Positions 34,343 through 43,216 of a stretch of 64,000 nucleotides of DNA are shown piece by piece. Source of the stretch: Roseovarius lutimaris (GTDB lineage: Bacteria > Pseudomonadota > Alphaproteobacteria > Rhodobacterales > Rhodobacteraceae); assembly GCF_900115165.1 (NCBI RefSeq), contig NZ_FOVP01000009.1:62001-126000 (forward strand), given 5' to 3'. A program made the translations under genes and the position numbers. The notes under the pieces are model-generated. The model was not told the DNA's origin, did no database searches, and worked only from the letters and a program-made list of their open reading frames with translations. Positions within the stretch are counted from its first letter, which is position 1, and each line of letters starts with the position of its first letter.

Positions 34343-35371
34343 ATGACCGAAGCAGGTTTCACACCGCGGGTCTTTTCGGGCATTCAGCCCTCGGGCAACC
34401 TGCATCTTGGCAACTATCTTGGCGCGCTCAAGCGGTTTGCCGATGCCCAGAACAAGGGCGTTCAGTCGATCTATTGCATGGTCGATCTGCACGCCGTCAC
34501 CGTCTGGCAGGATCCGGTCGAGTTGCGCCACTCCACGCGCGAGCTTACGGCGGGGTTCATCGCCTCGGGGCTTGACCCGGCCAAATCCATTCTGTTCAAC
34601 CAAAGCCAGGTCGCCGAGCACACGCAGCTTGCCTGGGTTTTTAACTGTGTGGCGCGCATGGGCTGGATGCAGCGCATGACCCAATTCAAGGACAAGGCGG
34701 GCAAGAATGCCCAGAACGCCTCGCTTGGGCTGTTTGCCTATCCGGCGCTGATGGCGGCCGATATTCTGGTCTATCACGCCACCCATGTGCCTGTGGGCGA
34801 GGATCAAAAACAGCATCTGGAATTGACCCGCGACATTGCGATCAAGTTCAACAATGACTTTGGCGTTGATTTCTTTCCGATCACCGAGCCGGTGATCGAG
34901 GGCACCGGCACGCGGGTGATGTCGCTGCGCGATGGCTCAAAGAAGATGTCGAAATCCGACCCCTCGGACATGAGCCGCATCAACCTGACCGATGATGCCG
35001 ACACGATTGCCAGGAAAATCCGCAAGGCCAAGACCGATCCAGAGCCGCTTCCCTCCGAGGTAAAGGGGCTGGAAGAGCGCCCCGAGGCGCGCAATCTGGT
35101 GAATATCTATGCCGCCTTGGCGGATATGAGCGTTGATCAGGTTATGGCAGAGGTCGGCGGCAAGGCGTTCTCCGAATTCAAGCCGATGATGGCCGATCTC
35201 GCGGTTGAAAAACTGGCGCCTATTTCGGGTGAGATGTCACGCCTGATGCAGGATGTGAACGAGATCGACCGCATTCTGGCCGAGGGTGCCGGGCGCGCCC
35301 GCGCCATCGCCGCGCCTATCCTGCGCCAGACCTATGAGATCATGGGCATGGTCGGCCCGCGCGAGATCTGA
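34343..35371 (+). CDS. trpS: tryptophanyl-tRNA synthetase
   Basis: A 342-residue class I aminoacyl-tRNA synthetase. The HIGH-like motif is in [13 protein letters not shown] (residues about 13-25) and the KMSKS motif is exact ([11 protein letters not shown], about 195). The substrate-recognition stretch [21 protein letters not shown] is normal. It charges tRNA-Trp. Length is standard. It is followed 28 bases later by rppH. Confidence 0.98.
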   Translation: MTEAGFTPRVFSGIQPSGNLHLGNYLGALKRFADAQNKGVQSIYCMVDLHAVTVWQDPVELRHSTRELTAGFIASGLDPAKSILFNQSQVAEHTQLAWVFNCVARMGWMQRMTQFKDKAGKNAQNASLGLFAYPALMAADILVYHATHVPVGEDQKQHLELTRDIAIKFNNDFGVDFFPITEPVIEGTGTRVMSLRDGSKKMSKSDPSDMSRINLTDDADTIARKIRKAKTDPEPLPSEVKGLEERPEARNLVNIYAALADMSVDQVMAEVGGKAFSEFKPMMADLAVEKLAPISGEMSRLMQDVNEIDRILAEGAGRARAIAAPILRQTYEIMGMVGPREI

Positions 35372-35399
35372 CCGAAACCCTATCGCCAAAAGGCCCGCC

Positions 35400-35882
35400 A
35401 TGACCCCCGAAGAGATTGCCAAACTGCCCTATCGTCCCTGCGTCGGCGTCATGCTTGCCAATGCCGATGGTCATGTCTTTGTCGGCCAGCGGATCGACAA
35501 TGACACTGCCGCCTGGCAGATGCCGCAGGGCGGGGTCGATCCCGGCGAGGCCCTGCGCGACGCGGCCCTGCGCGAATTGTGGGAGGAAACCGGCGTCACC
35601 GCCGACAATGTGCGGATCGAGGCCGAAACCAGCGATTGGATTCCCTATGATTTGCCGCACGATCTGGTGCCGCGCATCTGGAAGGGTCGCTATCGCGGGC
35701 AAGAGCAAAAGTGGTTCCTGCTGCGGTTTCTCGGCCGCGACAGTGATGTGAACATCGCCACCGCCCACCCCGAGTTTTCCGACTGGCGCTGGCTTCCGAT
35801 AGACGAGCTGGTCGGCAATATCGTGCCTTTCAAGCGCCAGGTTTACGCCCGCGTTCTGGCCGAATTCGGCCCGTTGCTGTGA
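35400..35882 (+). CDS. rppH: RNA pyrophosphohydrolase
   Basis: A 160-residue Nudix hydrolase. The Nudix box is complete ([23 protein letters not shown] read in order), and the N-terminus [21 protein letters not shown] with WQMPQGG is the RppH/IalA signature. It removes pyrophosphate from 5-prime triphosphate RNA ends, starting mRNA decay. The stop overlaps the GTG start of the next gene. Upstream in-frame codons lie within trpS and are unlikely. Confidence 0.95.
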   Translation: MTPEEIAKLPYRPCVGVMLANADGHVFVGQRIDNDTAAWQMPQGGVDPGEALRDAALRELWEETGVTADNVRIEAETSDWIPYDLPHDLVPRIWKGRYRGQEQKWFLLRFLGRDSDVNIATAHPEFSDWRWLPIDELVGNIVPFKRQVYARVLAEFGPLL

Positions 35883-36358
35883 TCCGTGCGGCGCTTGCCT
35901 GCGCGCTTTGCCTCGCGGCGGGGCCGGGGCTTGCGCTATCGTGCATGGCACCGGATGTGGCGCGCACCTATGCCCGCGCGGCCAACGCAGAGGCGCGCTA
36001 TGTCGTGGTGCGGGGGCGGCTTGATTTCGATGCGGCGCAGTTGCCCGAAACCGATTGGCAAAACCAGCAGGCCACGCCGCCGCACACCGCGATCAAGGCC
36101 CGGATCACCGGCTGGGCACTCTCAAAGTCCGGATTTGATCGCCGTTTCGAGCGCAAGATCATGCTTGATCTGCAATGTTTCGGCCCCTGGTGCGCAAGCG
36201 CTGTGCCCGGGACCGACTATCTTGGCTTTCTAGAACAGCGCCCGGATGGCTATGTGCTTGCGCTTGATCCCTGCGGCGGCATGGGCTTTGCCACGCCGAC
36301 GCAAGAGATGCTTGACCGGGTGAAAACCTGTTTTCAGACCGGGGTTTGCGCGCAGTGA
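35879..36358 (+). CDS. small exported cysteine-containing protein, unknown function
   Basis: A 159-residue protein starting at a GTG that overlaps the rppH stop (GTGA). Residues 1-20 form a signal peptide ([20 protein letters not shown]). The mature part has six cysteines ([27 protein letters not shown]), suggesting disulfide bonds in the periplasm. I do not recognise a family; homologs with the N-terminal ALSCMAPD motif are, to my memory, common in roseobacters without a function. Coupling to rppH is probably positional. Confidence 0.75.
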   Translation: MIRAALACALCLAAGPGLALSCMAPDVARTYARAANAEARYVVVRGRLDFDAAQLPETDWQNQQATPPHTAIKARITGWALSKSGFDRRFERKIMLDLQCFGPWCASAVPGTDYLGFLEQRPDGYVLALDPCGGMGFATPTQEMLDRVKTCFQTGVCAQ

Positions 36359-36404
36359 CAGCCCCCGCCGGGGGCATTCCCACCATCCCCGGCGCAAAAG
36401 CGCG

Positions 36405-37184
36405 CTACGCCGAGGCCTTGGCGCTCGCCTTGGGGCGCAACACATGCGGCACGGCGGGGTCATAAAGCGCGCTTTCGGTGAAATCGCTGATCTCTCCCAG
36501 CACTTTCCCGACCATGATCAATGCCGTGCGGGTGATCTTTTCGGCCCGCACCTTGGCATGGATATCGCCAAGCGTGCCGCGAATGAACATCTGATCCGGC
36601 CAGCCGACGCGATAGGCAACCACCACCGGGCAATCCTCGCCATAGTAAGGCGCCAGAACCCGGTGGATTTCGCGCAGGTTGCGCACCCCAAGATGAATCG
36701 CCAGCGTCGCGCCGGTGCGCGCGAAGTTCTCAAGCGTCTCGCCCTCGGGCATCGAGGTGGATTTCATCGACACCCGCGTCAGCACGATGGATTGCGCCAC
36801 CTCCGGCACGGTCAGTTCCTGCCCCAAAGCCGCCGCCGCCGCCGCATAGGCGGGCACGCCGGGAATGATCTGATAATCGATACCATCGGCGCGCAAACGG
36901 CGAATCTGTTCGGCAATCGCGCCGTAAAGCGAGGGATCGCCGGAATGCACCCGCGCCACATCCTGCCCCTTGGCATGCGCGGCCTTGATCACGCCGTGGG
37001 TGTCATCAAGCGTCATCGGCGCGGTATCCATCACCAAGGCCCCCTCGGGCGCGCAATCAACCACCTGCGGCGGCACGAGGCTTCCGGCATAAAGACAGAC
37101 CGGGCAATCGCCTATCACCCGCGCCGCCTTAAGAGTCAAAAGCTCCGGGTCACCCGGACCGGCACCAATAAAATAAACCGTCAT
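36405..37184 (-). CDS. cobM: precorrin-4 C11-methyltransferase
   Basis: A 259-residue tetrapyrrole methylase of corrin-ring synthesis. The N-terminus VYFIGAGPGDPELLTLKAARVI and RVHSGDPSLYGAIAEQ are the SAM-binding and substrate motifs of the CobM/CbiF group, followed by IIPGVPAYAAAAAALG. It methylates C-11 of precorrin-4 (or its cobalt form). It is the last gene of the cobalamin operon on this strand and starts three bases before the cobJ stop. Confidence 0.95.
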   Translation of the reverse strand: MTVYFIGAGPGDPELLTLKAARVIGDCPVCLYAGSLVPPQVVDCAPEGALVMDTAPMTLDDTHGVIKAAHAKGQDVARVHSGDPSLYGAIAEQIRRLRADGIDYQIIPGVPAYAAAAAALGQELTVPEVAQSIVLTRVSMKSTSMPEGETLENFARTGATLAIHLGVRNLREIHRVLAPYYGEDCPVVVAYRVGWPDQMFIRGTLGDIHAKVRAEKITRTALIMVGKVLGEISDFTESALYDPAVPHVLRPKASAKASA

Positions 37185-37186
37185 CT

Positions 37187-39010
37187 TTATGCGTTCCCTG
37201 TGTTTTTGGCGGCGCGCGCCTGCGCCAGATCGCCGTCAATCTTGCGGGCATAGCCGCGCGGCGTGAACATGCGCGGGCCCTCGCCCAGCTGTGCCAGACG
37301 CGAATTGCTTGACCCGATCAGAACCACGGTCAGCATATCGACCTCGTCAACCTGCAATTCATCAAGTCGGCGATAGCGAATGTATTCCTCGGGTCGGCCA
37401 AGCGAGCTTGCCAGCATCACCGGCGTGTCCGCCGGGCGATGCCTGAGCAGGATATCGCGCGCCTCGGCCAGAAGGGTGCGGCGGGTTTTTGAAACCGGGT
37501 TGTAAAAGGCAATCACGAAATCGCCCTCAGCGGCGGCATGCAGGCGGCGGATGATATCCTCGCGCGGCGTCAAAAGATCGCTCAGGCTAATGGTGCAGAA
37601 ATCATGCCCCAAAGGCGCCCCCGCCCGCGCCGCCGCGCCTTGCAGAGCCGACACACCAGGCGAACAGATCACCTCGACACGTCGCGCGGCGTCGCTTACG
37701 CCATGTTCCTCAGGGCCACGATCCAATAGCTCGAACACAAGCGCGCCCATGGCGTAAATACCGGCATCGCCCGAACAGACCAGCGCGACATTCTTGCCAA
37801 GCGCCGCCTGTTCCAGCGCATAGCGACAGCGCGCCTCTTCCCCGCCAAGCGGGAAATCCGAGCGTTCCTTGCCCGCCGCCAGCGGCCCCAACAGGTCGAT
37901 ATAAAGACCATAGCCGACAAGCTCTTCGGCCTCGGCCACAAGTCGGCTGACCTCGGGCGTGCGCCAGGCCGCCTGACCGGGGCCAATGCCCACCACCGAA
38001 AGCCGCCCGCGCGCGCGCCCCGGCATCTCGGTGACCGGCGCGTCGCTTCGGGTAAGCGCGCAGGTGGCGTTGGCGGTCTTGCGCTTGGGCACGACCAGAT
38101 CGCCACCAACGGCCAAGGCCGCCCCCTCGCAAACCCCGTGACAGCCGACCTCGGCAAAGACCACCTCTGACGGGGTGGCAAGCCGGGGGGCCTGTGCCTC
38201 AAGCTCGGCGGCGGTGAACAGGCGGAACGGCACCCCGAGGCGGCGCGCCACCTCGTTCATCGCGCCCTCATCGGCCTTGAGGTCGATCGAGGCGACACAG
38301 GCCACGGCCCCCGGCGCGACGTTCGCTTGCGCAAGCGTATCGAGGACAAGCGCCCAGATTTCTTCAACGCCACAGCCCCGCGCACAGCCAAGCCCAAGCG
38401 CAAAGCGCTGCGGGTGATAGACCAGCCGCTCTTCGCCCCCTTGCTGGGGCGCCTCGCTCACGATCAGTTCGACCGCGCCGCCCGTGTCCTCGACGTCAAA
38501 GATCGCCTCGCCCGTGAGGCGAAGCCCCTTGCCCGCCAGCATCAGCGCCATCGCCGCCTTGGCATCTTCGGGGTTGGCCAAACGATAGCCCAACGGCGGC
38601 GCATCAAGCGCCACGCCCATCGCCACATCGCCCGCCGTCGTGACCGCCGCCACCGCGCCCAAGCCGTCGGCAATCTTGGCCGCAAGGCGATTGGCGCCGC
38701 GATGCCCGCCCAAAAGCGGCACCACGACCGCCCCGTCATCCGAGACCGACACAACCGGCGGCTCGGCCCGTTTGTCCGACAACATCGGCGCCACCGCGCG
38801 AATGAGGATGCCACTGGCGCACACCCCGACAACCGGCACGCCGGCGGCAAAGAGATCGCGCGCATGATCAAGCGCATTGGCAAAAAACGCATCGGCCCGC
38901 GTCACGCGTCCGTCGCGACCATGCACCTGGGCGTCGATCATTTTGGCGACGCGATGCGCGGTGCCCTCACCCGACCGGCTCAGCGCCAGAACAACAGGTT
39001 TCACAGCCAT
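37187..39010 (-). CDS. cobJ: CbiG-CobJ fusion: cobalt-precorrin-5A hydrolase / precorrin-3B C17-methyltransferase
   Basis: A 607-residue two-domain protein. Residues 1-about 335 are CbiG-like (GTAHRVAKMID, GVCASGILIRAVAPML, PLLGGHRGANRLA, GLGCARGCGVEEI); the last about 240 are CobJ/CbiH-like methyltransferase (VVGIGPGQAAWRTPEV, GYGLYIDLLGPL, CSGDAGIYAMGALVFEL, DFCTISLSDLLTP). CbiG opens the ring of cobalt-precorrin-5A, and CobJ/CbiH methylates C-17 with ring contraction. I chose the ATG at 39010 (MAVKPVVLALS); the longer frame overlaps cobI. The fusion places two consecutive ring-contraction-region activities on one chain. Confidence 0.93.
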   Translation of the reverse strand: MAVKPVVLALSRSGEGTAHRVAKMIDAQVHGRDGRVTRADAFFANALDHARDLFAAGVPVVGVCASGILIRAVAPMLSDKRAEPPVVSVSDDGAVVVPLLGGHRGANRLAAKIADGLGAVAAVTTAGDVAMGVALDAPPLGYRLANPEDAKAAMALMLAGKGLRLTGEAIFDVEDTGGAVELIVSEAPQQGGEERLVYHPQRFALGLGCARGCGVEEIWALVLDTLAQANVAPGAVACVASIDLKADEGAMNEVARRLGVPFRLFTAAELEAQAPRLATPSEVVFAEVGCHGVCEGAALAVGGDLVVPKRKTANATCALTRSDAPVTEMPGRARGRLSVVGIGPGQAAWRTPEVSRLVAEAEELVGYGLYIDLLGPLAAGKERSDFPLGGEEARCRYALEQAALGKNVALVCSGDAGIYAMGALVFELLDRGPEEHGVSDAARRVEVICSPGVSALQGAAARAGAPLGHDFCTISLSDLLTPREDIIRRLHAAAEGDFVIAFYNPVSKTRRTLLAEARDILLRHRPADTPVMLASSLGRPEEYIRYRRLDELQVDEVDMLTVVLIGSSNSRLAQLGEGPRMFTPRGYARKIDGDLAQARAAKNTGNA

Positions 39011-39702
39011 GGATCCGCCCCTTTCGTGAGCAATATCATAGAAAAATACGGTGCCGTTCCCGGCGCCTCCGCGAGCGGGCAAACAACCTCTTGCGGCAGG
39101 CTTGCGCGCTCGACGTAAACCGCGCGTGACGTCAGCCCGAGGCCGTCGATCACACCGCGGATTTTGGCCATGTGCCGTCCCACCTTCATGATGGCGACGC
39201 TTTCCGCCCCCTCGATCCGGGCGCGCAACTCGGCCTCGGGCAAAGGGCCGGGCAGCACGGTCAGCCGCTCATTGCGCGCCGCAAGCGGCAGGCCCGCCCG
39301 CGCCGCACAAGTGGTGATCGAGGTAACACCGGGCACGACCTCCACCTCGTACCGCCCGGAGAGGCGCGCAAAAAGATACATGAACGACCCGTAAAAGAAG
39401 GGATCGCCCTCGCAGAGACACACCACATCCTCGCCCGCCTCAAGCGCCGCCGCGATCTCGGCAGCGCCGGCATCATAGGCCGCCTGCGCAGGCGCGCGCG
39501 CCGGGCTCATCGGCACGTCCATCACGATTTCGCGGGCATCCGCTCTGATCACATCCGCCGCAATCGAGCGCGCAAAACTGTCGCCCCCGGCAAGCGTCGG
39601 ATAGGCCACCACCTTCGCCTGCGAAATCAGCCGATGCGCCCGAAGTGTCATCAACTCCGGGTCCCCCGGCCCAAGCCCGACACCATATAGCTTACCAACC
39701 AT
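39001..39702 (-). CDS. cobI: precorrin-2 C20-methyltransferase
   Basis: A 233-residue tetrapyrrole methylase. KLYGVGLGPGDPELMTLRAHRLI and LCEGDPFFYGSFMYLF are CobI/CbiL motifs, with VVPGVTSITTCAA downstream. It methylates C-20 of precorrin-2. Its stop overlaps the cobJ start by 10 bases. The 75-base gap upstream holds a copy of the interspersed repeat. Confidence 0.94.
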   Translation of the reverse strand: MVGKLYGVGLGPGDPELMTLRAHRLISQAKVVAYPTLAGGDSFARSIAADVIRADAREIVMDVPMSPARAPAQAAYDAGAAEIAAALEAGEDVVCLCEGDPFFYGSFMYLFARLSGRYEVEVVPGVTSITTCAARAGLPLAARNERLTVLPGPLPEAELRARIEGAESVAIMKVGRHMAKIRGVIDGLGLTSRAVYVERASLPQEVVCPLAEAPGTAPYFSMILLTKGADPWL

Positions 39703-39715
39703 GGGCAGACCCGTC

Positions 39716-39751
39716 TTTCATCTTTCCGGAAATACTCCCGCCGGAGGCGTC
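39716..39751 (-). repeat. interspersed repeat, copy between cobL and cobI
   Basis: On the minus strand this reads GACGCCTCCGGCGGGAGTAT then TTCCGGAAAGATGAAAG. The same core and tail recur at 41692-41727 and 51717-51752, with partial copies at 8461-8484 and 49443-49464. The GCCTCCGGCGG core is a short palindrome. Confidence 0.8.
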
Positions 39752-39777
39752 CGGCGCCTGCCACATGCACCAGTCTT

Positions 39778-40980
39778 TCATCGTTTGACCAGACTCCACT
39801 GCGTGACCGGCATCAGCGGGCGCCAACCGGTCAGTCGGCCCACCGGCTCGGCGCGATGCACCTGCAGCTTGACCAATTGCCCGCCATGGCGCTTTTGCAA
39901 CTCCAGAAGCAAGGCCTCGCTTTCAAGCGTCACCGCATTAGACACAAGCCGCCCCAAAGGGCGCAACGCCGCCCAGGCCGCCTCAAACACCGCCTCGGAC
40001 AGACCACCGCCGATAAACACCGCATCCGGCGCCTCAAGCCCCGCAAGTGCGCCGGGCACGCGACCCTCGATCAATTCCAGCTTGGGCACCCCAAGCGCCA
40101 GGGCATTGGCTGCCGCCATGGCACGGCGATCCGCGCGCGGCTCGATGCCGATGGCGCGGGCGTAGCGCGCACCGCGCATCCATTCCACCGCAACCGAGCC
40201 ACAGCCGGTGCCGATATCCCACAACAGCGCACCGCGCATCGGCATCAGCTTGGCCAAGGTGGCGGCGCGCACCTCTTGCTTGGTCATGGTGCCGTCATGC
40301 CGAAACAGGTCGTCCGCCAGCCCCGGCACGCGCGGCAGCAGGGCCGCATCCGGCGCGGCAAGGCACTCGACCGCCAGCGTGTTGAACGGCGGCACCACGT
40401 GATCCCAGCTTTCGGCCAGACCATCAAAGCGCGCCTCATCCTTGCCGCCCATATTGGCCAGCACGCTCATCCGGGATTGGCCAAAGCCGCGCTCACTCAG
40501 AAACCGCGCAATCTGTGCGGGCGTCGCGGCGCCGGTGGTCAGGATCAACAGCCGCGCATCGGGTTGGATAAAGGCAATCATCTGCTCGACCGGGCGGCCA
40601 TGCACGGTCAGCGTTTCGACATCCGGCAGGCTCCAGCCCATGCGGGCGGCGGCCAGTTGAAATGCCGAAAGCTGCGGATGATAGGTGATCTCACCCGGAT
40701 CTATCGCCCGCCCGATGCGAGCGCCGACCGAAAACCACAAGGGATCACCGGTGGCCAGAACCACCACCCGACGGCCCTTGTGGGCGCGCAAAAGATCAAT
40801 CAACGCATCAAACGGCGAGGGCCAGGCGATCCGCTCGGCATTTAGCCCCTCGGCAAGCTGGTGGTGGCGCTCGCCGCCCACAATCACCTCGGCCGCCTCG
40901 ACGATGGCACGGGTGGCGGGCAAAAGCCCGTCCATCCCGTCTTCGCCGATCCCGACAATATGCAACCATGGCTCAGACAT
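39778..40980 (-). CDS. cobL: precorrin-6Y C5,15-methyltransferase (decarboxylating)
   Basis: A 400-residue two-domain enzyme. The N-terminal CbiE-like part (LHIVGIGEDGMDGLLPATRAIVEAAEVIVGG, read in parts) methylates C-5; the C-terminal CbiT-like part (LLWDIGTGCGSVAVEWMRG) is a class I SAM domain that methylates C-15 and decarboxylates C-12. The ATG at 40980 has AGGA five bases upstream; a second ATG two codons earlier is possible. It follows cobH after a short gap. Confidence 0.95.
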   Translation of the reverse strand: MSEPWLHIVGIGEDGMDGLLPATRAIVEAAEVIVGGERHHQLAEGLNAERIAWPSPFDALIDLLRAHKGRRVVVLATGDPLWFSVGARIGRAIDPGEITYHPQLSAFQLAAARMGWSLPDVETLTVHGRPVEQMIAFIQPDARLLILTTGAATPAQIARFLSERGFGQSRMSVLANMGGKDEARFDGLAESWDHVVPPFNTLAVECLAAPDAALLPRVPGLADDLFRHDGTMTKQEVRAATLAKLMPMRGALLWDIGTGCGSVAVEWMRGARYARAIGIEPRADRRAMAAANALALGVPKLELIEGRVPGALAGLEAPDAVFIGGGLSEAVFEAAWAALRPLGRLVSNAVTLESEALLLELQKRHGGQLVKLQVHRAEPVGRLTGWRPLMPVTQWSLVKR

Positions 40981-41019
40981 ATGCATCCTTTCCACATCCG
41001 GATTTTTCGGTGAAAAATC

Positions 41020-41658
41020 TCATGCCCGCACCTCCGGCAAGCCGGCGGCAAGGGCATTCACCGCGGCCGAGGCGATCGCAGAGCCGCCGCGCCGTCCGCG
41101 CAGGGCGACGTAGTCACAGCCGCGCGGGTTGGCCGCCAGTTCGGCCTTGCTCTCGGCGGCGCCCACAAACCCGACGGGAAAACCAAGGATCACGGCCGGC
41201 TTTGGCGCGCCCTCGTCCAGCAGTTCAAGCAGATGAAACAAGGCCGTCGGCGCGTTGCCGATGGCCACGACGGCACCCTCAAGCCGCTCGACCCAAAGCT
41301 CGACCGCCGCCGCCGAGCGGGTGTTGCCGATACCGCCCGCGATCCCCGGCACGCGCGCGTCGTTGAGGGTGACTATCACCTCGTTTTCGCAGGGCAGATA
41401 GCGGCGAATGATCCCTGCCCCGACCATTTCGCAATCGCAAAGTACCGGCGCCCCGGCGCGCAGCGCCGCCTGTCCAGCCGCGAAAGCAGTGGCGGAAAAA
41501 TCGAGCCGGTCGGCGACCTCGACCATGCCGCAGGCATGAATGAGGCGGATCGCCAGATCTTCCATGCCCGGCCCGAACCGGTCAAGCCGCGCCTCGCGAC
41601 GCACGGTGGCAAAGCTCATTTCATAGATCGCCGATGGGCTTTTCTCGTAGGGGCGCAC
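41020..41658 (-). CDS. cobH: precorrin-8X methylmutase
   Basis: A 212-residue enzyme that moves the C-11 methyl to C-12, giving hydrogenobyrinate (or cobyrinate). The N-terminus YEKSPSAIYEMSFATVRREA and the IIRRYLPCENEVIVTL and GFPVGFVGAAESKAEL blocks are CobH signatures; the catalytic histidine is in RLIHACGMVE. The start is a GTG. It follows cbiX after 74 bases that hold a repeat copy. Confidence 0.95.
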   Translation of the reverse strand: MRPYEKSPSAIYEMSFATVRREARLDRFGPGMEDLAIRLIHACGMVEVADRLDFSATAFAAGQAALRAGAPVLCDCEMVGAGIIRRYLPCENEVIVTLNDARVPGIAGGIGNTRSAAAVELWVERLEGAVVAIGNAPTALFHLLELLDEGAPKPAVILGFPVGFVGAAESKAELAANPRGCDYVALRGRRGGSAIASAAVNALAAGLPEVRA

Positions 41659-41691
41659 AGCTCGGACCTTGCATTTTGCGGCGGCGGCGGG

Positions 41692-41727
41692 TGCCTCCGG
41701 CGGGAGTATTTATGGAAAGATGAAAGC
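41692..41727 (+). repeat. interspersed repeat, copy between cbiX and cobH
   Basis: Reads TGCCTCCGGCGGGAGTATTT then ATGGAAAGATGAAAG on the plus strand, opposite to the surrounding cob genes. It matches the 39716-39751 copy over nearly its full length. Confidence 0.8.
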
Positions 41728-41732
41728 CCAGG

Positions 41733-42983
41733 TCAGGGTTTCGTCTTGCGCGCACTTTCCGGGCCATGTGGGTGGCTTGCATGCGGATAGGGCGCGTGGT
41801 GATGATGATGGTGATCATGATCGTGGTGATCATGATCGTGGTGGTGATGATCATGCGCGTGATCATGGTGGTGGTGCGCGTGGGCGGCCTCAAGACGGCA
41901 GAGACCGGTGCAGAAGGTGTCACAAAGCGCGCAATCGGCCACGTTTGAGCCCGGAGCCGAGGCGCCCTGACCCTCGACGTGGTGGTGGTGGCTTTCCTGC
42001 ACGGCGCCCACTTCGGATTCGAATCCGAGAACCTGCGTGCGATATTTGCACATCACGCAGGTCGGCGGCGGCACATCGCTAAAGGCCGGATGTCCGGCGC
42101 CATTTTCGGCGGCAAGGGCGGCACGTTCGGCCGGAGTGATCTCGCGTCGCTCTTTGCCTTCGATGGCCAGAACCTGCGTGCGGTACTGGCATGTTCCGCA
42201 ATTGGGCGGGGGCACGGCGCCGACCTGTTCGGTGATCCGCTCGGCGAAGGTTTCAAGCACCTTGGGGTGGTCGCCAAGATAGCCGGCCTTGACGAATTCG
42301 ATCTGCGGATGCTCGGCGGCAACCTGATCGGTAAAGCCATAGATCCGGTCGATCAGGATGCCCGAGAACAGGAAATACGGAAACACGACAACGCGTTTAT
42401 ACCCCAGGCGGGCCACATGTTGCAGGCAAGGTTCGACCAGCGGGAAGGTCACCCCGGAATAGCCCACCTCGCACCAGCCAAAGCCGATACCTTCCTGAAG
42501 CATCCGGGCGATCTTGGCCACATTGCCATTGGCATCCGGGTCGGACGCGCCGCGCCCGATCACCACAAGGCAGGTGTCGTGCAGCGAGACCTCGCCCAGA
42601 TCGGCATTGGCGCGATCAAGCGCCTCGCGGATACGCGCCCCGGCGGCGGCGATCATCTTGGGATCAACCCCAAGTTCGCGGCCGTAATGTACGTCGATGT
42701 CATGTCTGGCGGCATAGGTGTTGAGAACGGTGGGAATGTCGTTCTTGGAATGCATGGCGGCAAACAGCATTCCCGGCACCGCCAGAATACGCTCGCAGCC
42801 CGCTTCGCGCAGCCGGTCAAGGCCGTCGCGGATCACCGGGTTGGCAAATTCAAGATAGCCGTATTCGGTCATCCAGTCGGCAGGCAGATAGGCGGGCAGT
42901 TTTTCCGCCAGAACGCTGAATTCATCCACCGCCGCCTGGCTGCGCGAGCCATGGCCGCAGATCATCACACCGGTTTTCGTCAT
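41733..42983 (-). CDS. cbiX: sirohydrochlorin cobaltochelatase CbiX with Cys/His-rich metal-binding tail
   Basis: A 416-residue protein. Residues 1-255 hold two CbiX chelatase units (H11 in MICGHGSR; GVTFPLVEPCLQHVARLGYKRVVVFPYFLFSG in the second). It inserts cobalt into sirohydrochlorin, the entry step of the early-cobalt route. The tail is unusual: two copies of CxxC(K/Q)YRTQVL (C262/C265, C309/C312), a four-cysteine cluster at C351-C362 and a histidine-rich run at 368-406 with more than 25 His. This tail should bind several metal ions and could buffer cobalt or nickel. The operon then continues with cobH. Confidence 0.93.
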   Translation of the reverse strand: MTKTGVMICGHGSRSQAAVDEFSVLAEKLPAYLPADWMTEYGYLEFANPVIRDGLDRLREAGCERILAVPGMLFAAMHSKNDIPTVLNTYAARHDIDVHYGRELGVDPKMIAAAGARIREALDRANADLGEVSLHDTCLVVIGRGASDPDANGNVAKIARMLQEGIGFGWCEVGYSGVTFPLVEPCLQHVARLGYKRVVVFPYFLFSGILIDRIYGFTDQVAAEHPQIEFVKAGYLGDHPKVLETFAERITEQVGAVPPPNCGTCQYRTQVLAIEGKERREITPAERAALAAENGAGHPAFSDVPPPTCVMCKYRTQVLGFESEVGAVQESHHHHVEGQGASAPGSNVADCALCDTFCTGLCRLEAAHAHHHHDHAHDHHHHDHDHHDHDHHHHHHAPYPHASHPHGPESARKTKP

Positions 42984-42988
42984 GGGCG

Positions 42989-43216
42989 TTACGCCTCCTG
43001 CACTTCGTCGTCTGTGGCCTCGTCGCCGGTCTCATTGTCAGAGGCCTGCGCATCCTTGCGCGCTTTGAGCCCGGCCCACAGACCGATGGCAATCGCCGCC
43101 CCGAGGGCCGCCGCGCCAAGCCAATGGCCATGGCCCGCAACCTCGGCCATATGGCCAGGGTGGGCCTGGGCGGCGGTGGCCGCGAGTAAGGTGATCGCAA
43201 TGGTGGCAAACTTCAT
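42989..43216 (-). CDS. small membrane protein at the head of the cob operon
   Basis: A 75-residue protein. A signal-like N-terminus (MKFATIAITLLAATAAQA) is followed by a histidine patch (HPGHMAEVAGHGHW), one membrane helix (about 33-49) and an acidic tail. I recall similar proteins in roseobacter cob loci without a known function; the His residues and location suggest metal (cobalt) handling, but that is inference. It ends six bases before cbiX. The start has AGGGGG upstream inside a possible hairpin. Confidence 0.8.
   Translation of the reverse strand: MKFATIAITLLAATAAQAHPGHMAEVAGHGHWLGAAALGAAIAIGLWAGLKARKDAQASDNETGDEATDDEVQEA

Noticed and set aside
36361..36375. GCCCCCG-C-CGGGGGC palindrome between the rppH-linked gene and cobM
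   Set aside because: A perfect stem but with a one-base loop and no T-run on either strand, so I do not call a terminator, though it may help separate convergent transcripts.
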